Source: PZPK01 sp965230795 (lineage in GTDB: Bacteria; Pseudomonadota; Gammaproteobacteria; Pseudomonadales; Oleiphilaceae). Taken from it: a DNA stretch of 64,000 nt. Both the position numbers and the translations under genes were made by a program. Positions 34,342 to 43,560 of this stretch are shown here, one piece after another. The notes under the pieces were generated by a model that saw nothing but the letters and a program-made list of their open reading frames with translations, ran no database searches and was not told where the DNA came from. Positions within the stretch are counted from its first letter, which is position 1. The number at the start of each line of letters is the position of its first letter. Where the stretch lies: NCBI GenBank assembly GCA_965230795.1, contig OZ246020.1, positions 2,914,001-2,978,000 of the forward strand, in the 5' to 3' direction.

Positions 34342-35657
34342 AGCTTCTCAAAATAGGTCTTGGCTGCTTCCACGACATAGAACGATCCGAACACCAGCAG
34401 GATCGCCCCTTCACGTTGGGCCTGTTTCAGGGATGCAGTCATGGCATCCGGCAGATTTGCGCACGATACCATACTTTCTGCCACCGTCCCTACCGCCTCT
34501 TCCAGAGCCAATCCGGAAAGTGCCCGTGCACAATCCAGTGGCGCCACATACCAGTGATCAACAACGCTGTTGAGCGCCTGTACAACCTGCTTAACATCCT
34601 TGTCTGCCAAAGCAGAATACACTGCAATGACCGGACAACTGGCTACGTGCTTTTCTCGCCGCATGGCATCGGCGAGATACACCGCGGCCTGAGGATTATG
34701 CCCGACATCGAGATAGACTAACGGAGCATCATGAACCTGTTCCAGACGACCGGGCAATGACAGACCGGCAAGCTCCCGCAGCATCTGCTGCCACTCTGCA
34801 GGCGTCGGACTTGCTGACCGCAGCTGACGAATCAGTAATTCACAGGCATAGAGCGCCAGCATAATATTATTGCGTGGAAGCCTAAGCTGCTTGAGAACGT
34901 CAAGATTCAATTCAATCCCTGGCCCGTGCATGATCGAACTGCCTTCAGGCCAGGTGAGCGATTCGCCCACCCTGACATGAGAAACCGACAAAGCCGCGAC
35001 GCGATCCAGAACCGATTGAGACATTGTGTCACCCAGGAGTGCAGGCACACCCTGCCGCAGAATCCCTGCCTTTTCATAGCCAATGGCCTCCAGGCTATCG
35101 CCCAGCCAATCCTGATGATCCAGACCAATGGAGGTGATTATGCATAAGTCCGGCTCAACAATATTTACCGCATCCAGTCTGCCGCCGAGGCCGATTTCCA
35201 GAAGTAGAACATCCAGACCAGCGGGCATAAGCAATGCCATAGCTGCCAGCGTGCCGAACTCGAAATAGGTAAGCGGCGTCTCTCCCCGCGCTTGTTCCAC
35301 CCTATCAAAGGCGCGAATCAGCTCGGCATCCGAACATTCTTTGCCCCCTACTCTGACTCGCTCGTTGTAGTGATGAATGTGAGGAGAAGTGTAGGCACCC
35401 GTCTTTAGTCCTTGTCCCTGCAAGGCCCGTTCTATCATTGCAATGGTAGAGCCTTTGCCATTGGTACCCGCCACCAATACCAGCTGACCAACTTTGCGCT
35501 CTATGTTCAGCGCCTTGAATACGCTGCGCACACGCTCCAGGCCAAGCTCGATTTCTTGCGGGTGAGACTGACTGATGTAATCCAGCCAGGCATCCAGGGA
35601 GGCTCTTGTATCAGGACGGGCTGTATCAGAGTTGCGCGGCATAGCGGACTGGGCCAC
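34338..35657 (-). CDS. folC: Bifunctional folylpolyglutamate / dihydrofolate synthase
   Basis: The P-loop GTNGKGSTIAMIE and the following TSPHIHHYNERVRVGG are typical of FolC. So are the Mur-ligase motifs LLEIGLGGRLDAVN, ITSIGLDHQDWLG and the ADP-binding YLDVGHNPQA. The enzyme makes dihydrofolate from dihydropteroate and then adds glutamates to folates. The N-terminus is uncertain: the frame opens with GTG 35657, and ATG 35642 (MPRNSDTARPD) is equally possible; neither has a strong ribosome binding site. accD precedes it by 24 bases. Confidence 0.95.
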   Translation of the reverse strand: MAQSAMPRNSDTARPDTRASLDAWLDYISQSHPQEIELGLERVRSVFKALNIERKVGQLVLVAGTNGKGSTIAMIERALQGQGLKTGAYTSPHIHHYNERVRVGGKECSDAELIRAFDRVEQARGETPLTYFEFGTLAAMALLMPAGLDVLLLEIGLGGRLDAVNIVEPDLCIITSIGLDHQDWLGDSLEAIGYEKAGILRQGVPALLGDTMSQSVLDRVAALSVSHVRVGESLTWPEGSSIMHGPGIELNLDVLKQLRLPRNNIMLALYACELLIRQLRSASPTPAEWQQMLRELAGLSLPGRLEQVHDAPLVYLDVGHNPQAAVYLADAMRREKHVASCPVIAVYSALADKDVKQVVQALNSVVDHWYVAPLDCARALSGLALEEAVGTVAESMVSCANLPDAMTASLKQAQREGAILLVFGSFYVVEAAKTYFEKL

Positions 35658-35681
35658 AACGAAAAAGGGACGTTTCCAGAA

Positions 35682-36635
35682 TTACAGCCCTTCTGGTGAT
35701 TTGTTTTCCGGGCTATCGGCTTCAGAGTCGACTTCCGACTCCCGATTTTCCAGCTCCAGCCTGGATTCCAACTCTTCAGGTAAGGGGCGCATGAGCATGT
35801 CGAGTATGCGACTGATGCGCCCGCGCATATCATTTCGCGAGACGATCATATCGATGGCACCGTGCTCCAGCAAAAACTCGCTACGCTGAAAGCCTTCGGG
35901 CAGTTTTTCCCGCACGGTTTGCTCGATCACGCGAGGCCCGGCGAATCCGATCAGCGCAAAGGGTTCGGCAATATTGAGATCACCCAACATGGCAAGGCTT
36001 GCAGACACGCCACCAAACACCGGATCCGTCATGATGGAGATATAAGGCAGGCGCGCAGCCTTCAGTTTTTCCAGTGCTGCAGCCGTTTTTGCCATCTGCA
36101 TCAGGGAAATCAGCGCTTCCTGCATTCGCGCACCACCACTGGCACTGAAACAGACGAGGGGGCGCCTCTCATCCAGGCAGGTTTTTACCGCGCGCACGAA
36201 TTTTTCTCCGACGACTGCGCCCATGGAGCCCCCCAAAAAGGAGAATTCAAAAGCAGCAACCACCACCGGCACACCCTCAACAGTGCCCTTGAAGGTAATC
36301 AGCGCATCTTTTTCGCCGGTCGCTTTCTGATTTGCCACCAGTCGGTCCCGGTACTTCTTGGTATCTTTAAAACGCAGACGATCTTCAGGCTCCAAGCCGG
36401 CATTTAGCTCTACCCGATCTTCCGCATCAAGAAAAATATCGATACGTCGCCGCGCGGAGACACGCATGTGGTGCTGACACTTGGGACAGACATCAAGGTT
36501 CTTTTCGAGCTCGGGCCGATACAGCGCAGCGCTGCATTTGGGACATTTCTTCCACACGCCCTCGGGGATACTGCCTTTGGTTTTGGCATCGGAACGAATG
36601 GAACTTGGACGAATTTTATCTAGCCAACTGCTCAT
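35682..36635 (-). CDS. accD: Acetyl-CoA carboxylase carboxyltransferase beta subunit
   Basis: This 317-residue protein has an N-terminal C4 zinc ribbon (CPKCSAALYRPE ... CPKCQHH, residues about 31-53). The carboxyltransferase core includes FLGGSMGAVVGEKFVRA, FSASGGARMQEALISLMQMAKT and GFAGPRVIEQTV. With AccA it transfers CO2 from biotin to acetyl-CoA to form malonyl-CoA. The C-terminal tail is acidic and variable. The accD-folC pairing is conserved. Confidence 0.97.
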   Translation of the reverse strand: MSSWLDKIRPSSIRSDAKTKGSIPEGVWKKCPKCSAALYRPELEKNLDVCPKCQHHMRVSARRRIDIFLDAEDRVELNAGLEPEDRLRFKDTKKYRDRLVANQKATGEKDALITFKGTVEGVPVVVAAFEFSFLGGSMGAVVGEKFVRAVKTCLDERRPLVCFSASGGARMQEALISLMQMAKTAAALEKLKAARLPYISIMTDPVFGGVSASLAMLGDLNIAEPFALIGFAGPRVIEQTVREKLPEGFQRSEFLLEHGAIDMIVSRNDMRGRISRILDMLMRPLPEELESRLELENRESEVDSEADSPENKSPEGL

Positions 36636-36702
36636 GAAATATCCCGTTTTATGTCAGACTGACCCGCAATGAGGACGCAGGAGAATGGTGGACAATCCCG
36701 AG

Positions 36703-37506
36703 TTATTGGTCAATGGCTGTGCGCATGGAGGAAAGCAAAGCCCCAATTTTTTCCTGAATCTGTGCCAGATTATCCTGATGCTCCGCAATCAGATTAACAA
36801 TGACGCTGCCGACGATCACCCCATCCGCAAGCGCCGCAATACGGGCAGCCGATTCCGCATCACGGATACCGAAGCCAACACCCACCGGAATCTGATTGTG
36901 GGCCTTGATACGATCCACATTGGACTGTACATCGGTAGCGCTTAGGCTGGCGGAACCGGTCACGCCTTTCACCGACACATAATAGACATAGCCGCTGCTG
37001 TGCTCACAAATTTGTTTGGCACGCTCTTCCGTCGTGGTTGGCGCAATCAGAAACACCGAATCCAGTTCATTCTCACGCATCAGGGGAACCAGTGACTCGG
37101 CTTCTTCAGGCGGAAGGTCCACCACCAGAACGCCATCAACACCTGCATCTGCGGCTTGATCGATAAAGGACTGATACCCCATGCGCTCCATAGGATTGAG
37201 ATAGCCCATCAGCACGATAGGCGTTTTATCATCTTTCTCACGAAACTGGCGGACCATGGCGAAGATATCTTTCAACGAAGTGTGGTGAGCCAGAGCGCGC
37301 TCACAGGCCAACTGGATAACCGGTCCATCGGCCATGGGATCGGAGAACGGCACACCAAGTTCGATAATATCAGCACCGGACTCAATCAGGGTATGCATCA
37401 GATCGACTGTCCACTCAGGTTTAGGGTCGCCACCCGTTATATAGGGAATCAGCGCTTTTTTACCGGAGGCTTTCAGGGTTTCCAGGACATGTTTGATGCG
37501 GCTCAT
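36703..37506 (-). CDS. trpA: Tryptophan synthase alpha subunit
   Basis: At 267 residues it matches TrpA length. Key motifs are LIPYITGGDP, the catalytic Glu in GADIIELGVPFSDPMADGP, the catalytic Asp in DGVLVVDLPPEE, and VSVKGVTGSA and VGVGFGIRDAES for phosphate binding. It cleaves indole-3-glycerol phosphate to indole, which is channelled to TrpB. It lies 60 bases after trpB in the trpF-trpB-trpA group. Confidence 0.97.
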   Translation of the reverse strand: MSRIKHVLETLKASGKKALIPYITGGDPKPEWTVDLMHTLIESGADIIELGVPFSDPMADGPVIQLACERALAHHTSLKDIFAMVRQFREKDDKTPIVLMGYLNPMERMGYQSFIDQAADAGVDGVLVVDLPPEEAESLVPLMRENELDSVFLIAPTTTEERAKQICEHSSGYVYYVSVKGVTGSASLSATDVQSNVDRIKAHNQIPVGVGFGIRDAESAARIAALADGVIVGSVIVNLIAEHQDNLAQIQEKIGALLSSMRTAIDQ

Positions 37507-37566
37507 AGGATATCTGCTTGCTCTGTTTGTTTTCGGATTAGTTTGTTATCAAATCGGTTTCGACGC

Positions 37567-38787
37567 CTAGACCTCAATACCGTCAATCTGCGCGATGGTG
37601 TGAATATCCTTGTCACCACGACCGGACAGGTTAATTACCATGATTTGGTCGGAACGCATTTGCGCCGCTTTTTTGATGGCGTAGGCAACGGCATGACTCG
37701 ATTCCAGAGCTGGCATAATGCCTTCCACCTGTGTCAGGCGACGGAAGGCATCCAGTGCTTCCTCATCCGTTACAGACACGTATTCCGCCCGTTTAATATC
37801 TTTCAACCAGCTATGCTCCGGCCCTACACCGGGGTAATCCAGTCCAGCCGAGACAGAGTGGGTTCCGAGTATTTGCCCGTCATCATCAGACATCAGGTAG
37901 GTACGGTTGCCATGTAGTACACCGGGTTGACCGGCACACAGCGGAGCAGCATGTTGACCGGTTTCGATACCGTAACCACCTGCCTCAACCCCGTACATGG
38001 CCACATCGCTATCGCAGATAAATGGATAGAACATGCCGATGGCATTACTACCACCACCGACACAGGCTACCAGAGCATCGGGCAGACGCCCTTCTTTTTC
38101 GAGAATCTGGGCCTTGGTCTCGCGACCGATAATTGACTGAAAGTCCCTTACCAACATGGGGTATGGGTGTGGTCCAGCCACGGTACCAATGATGTAAAAG
38201 GTATTGTCGACGTTGGTCACCCAGTCGCGAAGAGCTTCATTCATCGCGTCCTTGAGCGTACGGGTGCCGCTAGTGACCGCTTCAACCTCTGCCCCCAGCA
38301 ACTTCATGCGATAAACGTTCAGCGCCTGGCGTCGAACATCCTCAATTCCCATGAATACCTTACATTCCAGGTTCAGACGCGCCGCAACGGTCGCTGACGC
38401 AACCCCATGCTGACCAGCTCCTGTTTCCGCTATCACTCGCGGCTTACCGATGTATTTGGCCAGCAAGGCCTGACCAATGGTGTTATTCACCTTGTGCGCG
38501 CCAGTATGGTTCAGGTCTTCACGTTTCAGATAGATGCGTGCGCCGCCAACTTCCCGTGTCAGGCGCTCAGCGAAATAAAGTGGTGATGGCCTGCCAACAT
38601 AATCAGCAAGATCCTTGTCGAATTCTTTCTGGAATTCAGGATCATCGCGAAGCTCAAGATATTTCTTTTCCAGTTCAAGTAAGGATGACATCAAGGTCTC
38701 GGAAACAAAACGGCCGCCATAAGGGCCAAAATGTCCGTCCTTGTCTGGAAATTGTTTCAGAAACGCCTCAGTAATGGGTTTGTTCAT
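37567..38787 (-). CDS. trpB: Tryptophan synthase beta subunit
   Basis: This 406-residue PLP enzyme contains KREDLNHTGAHKVNNTIGQAL with the PLP-binding Lys, ETGAGQHGVASATVAA with the catalytic Glu, and the phosphate loop CVGGGSNAIGMF. It condenses indole with serine. Its start overlaps the end of trpF by 20 bases, which suggests translational coupling. Confidence 0.98.
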   Translation of the reverse strand: MNKPITEAFLKQFPDKDGHFGPYGGRFVSETLMSSLLELEKKYLELRDDPEFQKEFDKDLADYVGRPSPLYFAERLTREVGGARIYLKREDLNHTGAHKVNNTIGQALLAKYIGKPRVIAETGAGQHGVASATVAARLNLECKVFMGIEDVRRQALNVYRMKLLGAEVEAVTSGTRTLKDAMNEALRDWVTNVDNTFYIIGTVAGPHPYPMLVRDFQSIIGRETKAQILEKEGRLPDALVACVGGGSNAIGMFYPFICDSDVAMYGVEAGGYGIETGQHAAPLCAGQPGVLHGNRTYLMSDDDGQILGTHSVSAGLDYPGVGPEHSWLKDIKRAEYVSVTDEEALDAFRRLTQVEGIMPALESSHAVAYAIKKAAQMRSDQIMVINLSGRGDKDIHTIAQIDGIEV

Positions 38788-39421
38788 TTTGGCTCCGCGC
38801 TACTTCTCTCAAAAAGCTGGTAATTTTGGCGTGGTCTTTTACGCCCTTGGCTTGTTCTACTCCACCGCTGACATCGACCGCAAAAGGTTTGACACGGCTT
38901 ATGGCTGTACGCACGTTTTCGGGATTCAGACCACCCGCCAGAATCAACGGCACATCCAGATTATCGGGTAGCAGATCCCAATCAAAGGTCTCGCCCGTAC
39001 CTCCGGGAACGCCTGATTTATAGGCATCAACGAGTAATCCCCGCGCCTGCCGATAATTTACGGCGGCATCCACTACATCACCTCTCTGTTGCACCCTGAT
39101 CGCTTTGATATAGGGGGTATTGTACCCCTCACACTCAGCTGCCGACTCGTCACCATGAAACTGCAGCAAAGAGAGTGGCACCTGTGAACAGATGGATTCA
39201 ATCTGTTCTCGCTGTGCATTCACAAACAAGCCGACCAAACTGACAAAGGGTGCGACATGCGCAGCGATCTCAATCGCACTCTCAATCGAAATCGCACGCG
39301 GGCTGGGCTCATAAAAAACCAGACCCAACGCGTCCGCGCCCTCGTTAACGGCGCATATCGCATCGTCAACGCGGGTAATTCCGCATATTTTCACGCGGGT
39401 GCGTGTTGTGTTGGTTGTTGG
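38768..39421 (-). CDS. trpF: Phosphoribosylanthranilate isomerase
   Basis: The protein shows VKICGITRVDDA (catalytic Cys), DALGLVFYEPSPRAI, QFHGDES, LVDAYKSGVPGGTGETFDW with the catalytic Asp, LAGGLNPENV and VDVSGGVE. It converts phosphoribosylanthranilate to the ribulose form in tryptophan synthesis. I place the start at ATG 39421 (217 aa); an in-frame ATG at 39451 would add ten residues. In Pseudomonas trpF also follows truA and precedes accD, but without trpBA between them. Confidence 0.95.
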   Translation of the reverse strand, partial: PTTNTTRTRVKICGITRVDDAICAVNEGADALGLVFYEPSPRAISIESAIEIAAHVAPFVSLVGLFVNAQREQIESICSQVPLSLLQFHGDESAAECEGYNTPYIKAIRVQQRGDVVDAAVNYRQARGLLVDAYKSGVPGGTGETFDWDLLPDNLDVPLILAGGLNPENVRTAISRVKPFAVDVSGGVEQAKGVKDHAKITSFLREVARSQNEQTHY

Positions 39422-39491
39422 CATTAGCTGAGTCCGCCAGATTTGGCGCACTAGTATAACGGGACTGTCGAAGTGACTAAAGCACTATGCC

Positions 39492-40403
39492 TCATTCTGG
39501 CGCAAAAGCCAAATCCCAAAGACCATCCGACTGCAAAGGCGCATGTCCGGCACCAACCAGCATGGCCTGAACAATGGAGGGGGCACCCTCTGACACCGGA
39601 ATTCCCCACTGCTCGGGATAGGTAACGTGCGTCAGGTACAGTCCATGGGGAGGCGCTGTGACACCGCCAGCGGTTCGATCTCTGGCGTCCAGGACCTGCT
39701 GACACCAGGAATCAGGTTTGCGTCCAGAACCAATAGCCATCAATACACCGGCGATATTTCTCACCATATGGTGAAGAAAGGCATTTCCCTGAATATCCAA
39801 CACCACCATATTGGCAACACGATAGACCCTAATAAACTCAATAAATCGAAACGGTGATTTGGACTGGCAGCCAACGGCACGGAATGACGAAAAATCATGC
39901 TCACCCACCAGACACTGTGCCGCCGAGTGCATGCGTTGCGCGTCAAGCGGATAGTGATGCCAGGTTACTGCATCAGCAAAGCAGGCCGGTCTTACCGGAT
40001 GATTGAAGATGACGTAATGATAGCGTCTTCGTGTGGCACTGTAGCGGGCGTGAAATTCATCATCCACCTGACCAGCCCACGACACAGAAATTCCGGAAGG
40101 CAAGTTCGAATTACAACCAAAAACCCACGAACGTGGACTGCGCCGGGCGTGCGATTCGAAATGGACCACTTGATGGGAAGCGTGAACGGCTTTATCCGTC
40201 CGACCGGCACAAACCAACTCAACCGGATGATTGGCCACTTTACTTACCGCTGACTGCAAGGCTTGTTCTACGGTTGGTAAGCCGCTCTTTTGTGCCTGCC
40301 AGCCATGATACGCACTACCATTGTACGACAAGCACAACGCAAAACGGCTGGGGCGACAACTCGCCCCAGCCGTTTGGTTTTCTGACTCGGAATTATTTTT
40401 CAA
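39492..40403 (-). CDS. truA: tRNA pseudouridine(38-40) synthase
   Basis: The TruA core begins RFALCLSYNGSAYHGWQAQ and contains the catalytic Asp in AGRTDKAVHASHQVVHF, and later FLHHMVRNIAGVLMAIG. It makes pseudouridine at tRNA positions 38-40. The start is not obvious: no ATG, GTG or TTG lies at the usual place just before RFAL. TTG 40403, overlapping the fimV stop codon region with AAGGA upstream, gives 303 residues with an unusual 20-residue extension. TTG 40337 gives 281 and would start inside strand 1. A long hairpin occupies 40342-40375. The frame stays open into fimV, but that part is a shadow. Confidence 0.9.
   Translation of the reverse strand: MKNNSESENQTAGASCRPSRFALCLSYNGSAYHGWQAQKSGLPTVEQALQSAVSKVANHPVELVCAGRTDKAVHASHQVVHFESHARRSPRSWVFGCNSNLPSGISVSWAGQVDDEFHARYSATRRRYHYVIFNHPVRPACFADAVTWHHYPLDAQRMHSAAQCLVGEHDFSSFRAVGCQSKSPFRFIEFIRVYRVANMVVLDIQGNAFLHHMVRNIAGVLMAIGSGRKPDSWCQQVLDARDRTAGGVTAPPHGLYLTHVTYPEQWGIPVSEGAPSIVQAMLVGAGHAPLQSDGLWDLAFAPE
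40342..40375 (-). other. 15-bp perfect hairpin at the fimV-truA junction
   Basis: AAACGGCTGGGGCGA and its exact complement surround a 4-base loop. On the minus strand only a run of four T overlaps the end of the stem. It lies 18 bases after the fimV stop and overlaps the 5' region of truA. It could be a partial terminator for fimV or a translation control element for truA. Confidence 0.7.
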
Positions 40404-43275
40404 GGGACTGCAATAAATCCTTCGCTTCAGCCTGCTGCTCGTCGGAACCTTCTTTCTCGACTTCCTCCAGGATGTCGCGGGCGCCATCAATATCTCCCAT
40501 GTCGATATAGGCACGCGCCAGATCGAGTTTGGTTGACGCTTCATCCGTACCTTCAAGGAAGTCGAAGTCTTCGTTCTCGCCAAGATCTGCTTCCAGATCA
40601 TCCGCATCACCGATGGCGTCGACAGCCTCTTCCAGAATATCGTCACTAACGACAGTATCCTCTTCGGCATTGGAGACCGGTGCCTCCGCCTCTGATGCGT
40701 CTGCAGTTTCAGCTGCTTCCTCTTTGGCATCTTCATCGAGTTCAGTCAATTCGTCTGGGATTGACAGATCTTCCGGCAAATCAATTTCGCTCTCTGCATC
40801 CAGCTCTTCGCTCAGATCAATATCATCAAGCTCGACATCCAGCTCATCCGCATCCAGATCGGGAGTTTCAATATCGTCATCTGCTTCCTGTAACGCTGTT
40901 TCGGCCTCTTCCAACATGCTGTCGTCGATTTCCAGCGCTGAAGCATCGGCTGCTTCGTCTTCAGCCAGTTCTGCATCCAGATCTTCTGTGGCAGATTCAA
41001 ATTCAATTGGCGCATCTTCAGCGTTCTCGGCTGGCTCTTCCAGATCCAGATCAATATCCACATCTACATCCAGTTCATCAGAACTCAGATCAACATCCAG
41101 TTCTTCCGCAACCTCATCGATATCATCAACAGAGTCGAAGTCAAAGCTGTTATCAACTTCACTCTCGATTGCCTGCTCTTCCGCTTCAATAGCAGTTTCC
41201 TGCTGCTCCAGCTCGTCCTGAGATTCCTGGCCGGCAAATTCCTCTGTCAACTCATGCTCTTTGTCTTCAAGAGACTCAAGATCGCTATCCAGCATCTCAC
41301 TGCGAATCTGCGTCGCAGCCTCGATTGCATCAGCATCCTGAATGGCTTCCAGCTCACTGAATTGTTTATTGAACGCGTCCTGATCATTGCTCTCTTTGTA
41401 AACCTCGAGCAATTTCAAACGGTAATCGGTACGCACAGGATTCGATGAAATCGCTTCTTCCAGAATATTGGCGGCCTGATCCAGGCGCCCATAGGCAATA
41501 TAAACATCCGCCTCTGCAATGACATCTTCCTGCTCACCCGAGCTTGCACTTTCGTCTTCGGACTCTTCCGCGTCGCTCTCGGCGTAGGCGCCTTCGTCTT
41601 CTTCCTCATCGAACTCTTCGGACTCGTCTTCTCCGATATAGCCCTCTTCATCCTCTTCCTCGAAAGCTTCCGGAACGCTATCGTCCTGAGATTGCTGGTA
41701 ATACTCTTCCTCTTTCTTGGCATTGCTTCGGGAGATAACCCACAAAATGCCCAGCAGTACGATAACACCCAGGCCTACCAAAGCCTGATAAAGAGGGTTG
41801 GACAGAATCATGTCGAGGAAATTGCCCTGAGGGGCAGGCGCTGCCGGAGCCTTGGGTTCTGGCTGCGAGGGCTTGGCCGGTGCTGCGGGCTTTGATGCTT
41901 CCGCTTCAGCCATCTTGGCGTCTTCGGTTTCATCTGCTGATTCCGCCATATCCATTGACGCCTGCATATCGGCCGAAGCCTCTTCCATTTCTGCAGAAGG
42001 CTCTTGAATCTCCGCTGAAGGCTCCTCCATACCCGCCGTCATGTCAGCCGCAGGAGTTTCCATGCCAGCTTCCACCATTGGCTCTTCGCCTTCCGCAGGC
42101 ATCTCGGCCGCCATTTGACTGGCCCGCATTTGCTCCTGCAATCCGGCCAGCTGGTCATTCTTCAGTGTCAGCAAGCGTTGTAAAGTCTGAAGCTGCTCTT
42201 CCAGGTCACCAACGCGACCACTCAATTCTTCATTTTCGATCGTCGCCTTATCCAGTTTTTCCAGAGTCAGAGCCAGTTTTTTCTGTGCCTCTGCATCGGC
42301 AGCAGTACCTGACCCCATCGCGGCTTCACCAGAACTGGCGCTGTTGGTACCCTGACTACCGCCCTCAGCGACAACCAGCTTCAATTCATCTTCTGAGCGT
42401 GAGGCGGGCGCAGCAGAGGCAGAGCTCGCAGGCGTCGACGCACTGGCAATAGATTTGGTTCTCGGTGGCAACAGCGCTTCGTTCTGGGCGATCACCTGAT
42501 TGATTGCCTGAGCGGTCGAGCGTTGCCTGATTTGTTCTTTGGTCGGCAAACGCAAAACCTGGCCGGCCTTGAGCTTGTTAATGTTGTTATCAATAAAAGC
42601 ATTGGGATTCAGATCCTGAATCGCCAGCATGACCTGCTGGGGTGACACGGATCGATCAGGACGCGCCTTCAGAGCAATATCCCAGAGCGTGTCGCGGGAA
42701 TTAGTTGGACCGTAGGTGTCCCCTGCGGAACCCATCGCCGGGCTGGATACTGCAACGGAGCTGGGTTGCTGGCGCGGAGCTGGCATTGCAACGGTATCGC
42801 CACGCTGCTGTCTCGTTTGCTGGACAGGTGTTCTCGTCACGGGAGCTGCAGCGACAGGCTTTGGCTGGGCTTCAGTAAATACCGGAGGATCCAGCAGCAG
42901 CGCATACTCTCTTAATAATCGACCACTGGGCCAGATCACTTCAACCAGAAAATTCAGATACGGTTCGCGTACCGGTTTTGTCGTGGTCAATACGACAACC
43001 AGATCGCCATTTTCATCGGGTTTAACTTCAAAACGGATGTCAGAGAGGAAGTAGACGCGATCCACTCCGGCGCGCAGAAATTCTTCCCGCGTCGCCAGGC
43101 CTGGCAGAATTTCATCGACTTGCAGTCCATTGACATTGACCAGGTCGATCTCTGCTCTCAGCGGCTGGTTCAGAGCGCTTTGAACATCGGCCTCGCCCAA
43201 GCCCAATGCGTGAACTAACCCAGCATTACATGCACCGAGTAGTGAGAGTGCAACAGCCAGTTTGCGAATCATCAC
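40393..43275 (-). CDS. fimV: FimV/HubP polar landmark protein
   Basis: This 960-residue protein has a signal peptide (ALSLLGACNAGLVHA). Its N-terminal FimV domain (LGEADVQSALNQPLRAEIDL) is followed by a LysM-like peptidoglycan-binding motif near residues 190-245, a coiled coil at about 335-390 and one membrane helix (about 497-517, LVGLGVIVLLGILWVIS). A very acidic cytoplasmic region rich in Asp/Glu with TPR units follows, ending in the conserved C-terminal module TKLDLARAYIDMGDIDGARDILEEV. FimV organises cell poles and is needed for type IV pilus function and twitching. The position between asd and truA matches Pseudomonas. Confidence 0.95.
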   Translation of the reverse strand: MMIRKLAVALSLLGACNAGLVHALGLGEADVQSALNQPLRAEIDLVNVNGLQVDEILPGLATREEFLRAGVDRVYFLSDIRFEVKPDENGDLVVVLTTTKPVREPYLNFLVEVIWPSGRLLREYALLLDPPVFTEAQPKPVAAAPVTRTPVQQTRQQRGDTVAMPAPRQQPSSVAVSSPAMGSAGDTYGPTNSRDTLWDIALKARPDRSVSPQQVMLAIQDLNPNAFIDNNINKLKAGQVLRLPTKEQIRQRSTAQAINQVIAQNEALLPPRTKSIASASTPASSASAAPASRSEDELKLVVAEGGSQGTNSASSGEAAMGSGTAADAEAQKKLALTLEKLDKATIENEELSGRVGDLEEQLQTLQRLLTLKNDQLAGLQEQMRASQMAAEMPAEGEEPMVEAGMETPAADMTAGMEEPSAEIQEPSAEMEEASADMQASMDMAESADETEDAKMAEAEASKPAAPAKPSQPEPKAPAAPAPQGNFLDMILSNPLYQALVGLGVIVLLGILWVISRSNAKKEEEYYQQSQDDSVPEAFEEEDEEGYIGEDESEEFDEEEDEGAYAESDAEESEDESASSGEQEDVIAEADVYIAYGRLDQAANILEEAISSNPVRTDYRLKLLEVYKESNDQDAFNKQFSELEAIQDADAIEAATQIRSEMLDSDLESLEDKEHELTEEFAGQESQDELEQQETAIEAEEQAIESEVDNSFDFDSVDDIDEVAEELDVDLSSDELDVDVDIDLDLEEPAENAEDAPIEFESATEDLDAELAEDEAADASALEIDDSMLEEAETALQEADDDIETPDLDADELDVELDDIDLSEELDAESEIDLPEDLSIPDELTELDEDAKEEAAETADASEAEAPVSNAEEDTVVSDDILEEAVDAIGDADDLEADLGENEDFDFLEGTDEASTKLDLARAYIDMGDIDGARDILEEVEKEGSDEQQAEAKDLLQSLEK

Positions 43276-43512
43276 TTGCTATCCTTTATCGTAGTTTTGG
43301 TAGACGCTGAGCGGCATTTTCTGACAAAGACTTCTCTCAAAATTAGACCGCATTTTGCACGCTTAAGATTAAGAAAGTGCCACACTTGCTTGCTTTAATT
43401 GGAAATTTATTAGACGCAATAATTATGAAAGTATTGATGAAGACCTTGGAATTATCAACAAAACTTTCTGTTTCTATTTGTTAAGTGCGCCTTAGGGAAA
43501 AAAGGCAGGTAA

Positions 43513-43547
43513 ACGGGTGATGGTCAGCTATTGGCGACATCACCCGT
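43513..43547 (-). terminator. Probable terminator downstream of asd
   Basis: On the minus strand ACGGGTGATG (43547-43538) pairs with CATCACCCGT (43522-43513), loop of 15 bases, followed by TTACCTGCC and six T. The T run is eight bases beyond the stem, so the fit is imperfect. It lies 13 bases after the asd stop. Confidence 0.5.
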
Positions 43548-43560
43548 CAAAGGCAGAAGA

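Noticed and set aside
40404..40736. In-frame extension of truA into fimV
   Set aside because: The extension reads fimV codons in another frame and has no TruA similarity.
40529..41221. Serine-rich plus-strand frame
   Set aside because: It is the complement of the acidic Asp/Glu-rich part of fimV; repeats of GAT/GAA codons read backwards give Ser-rich frames.
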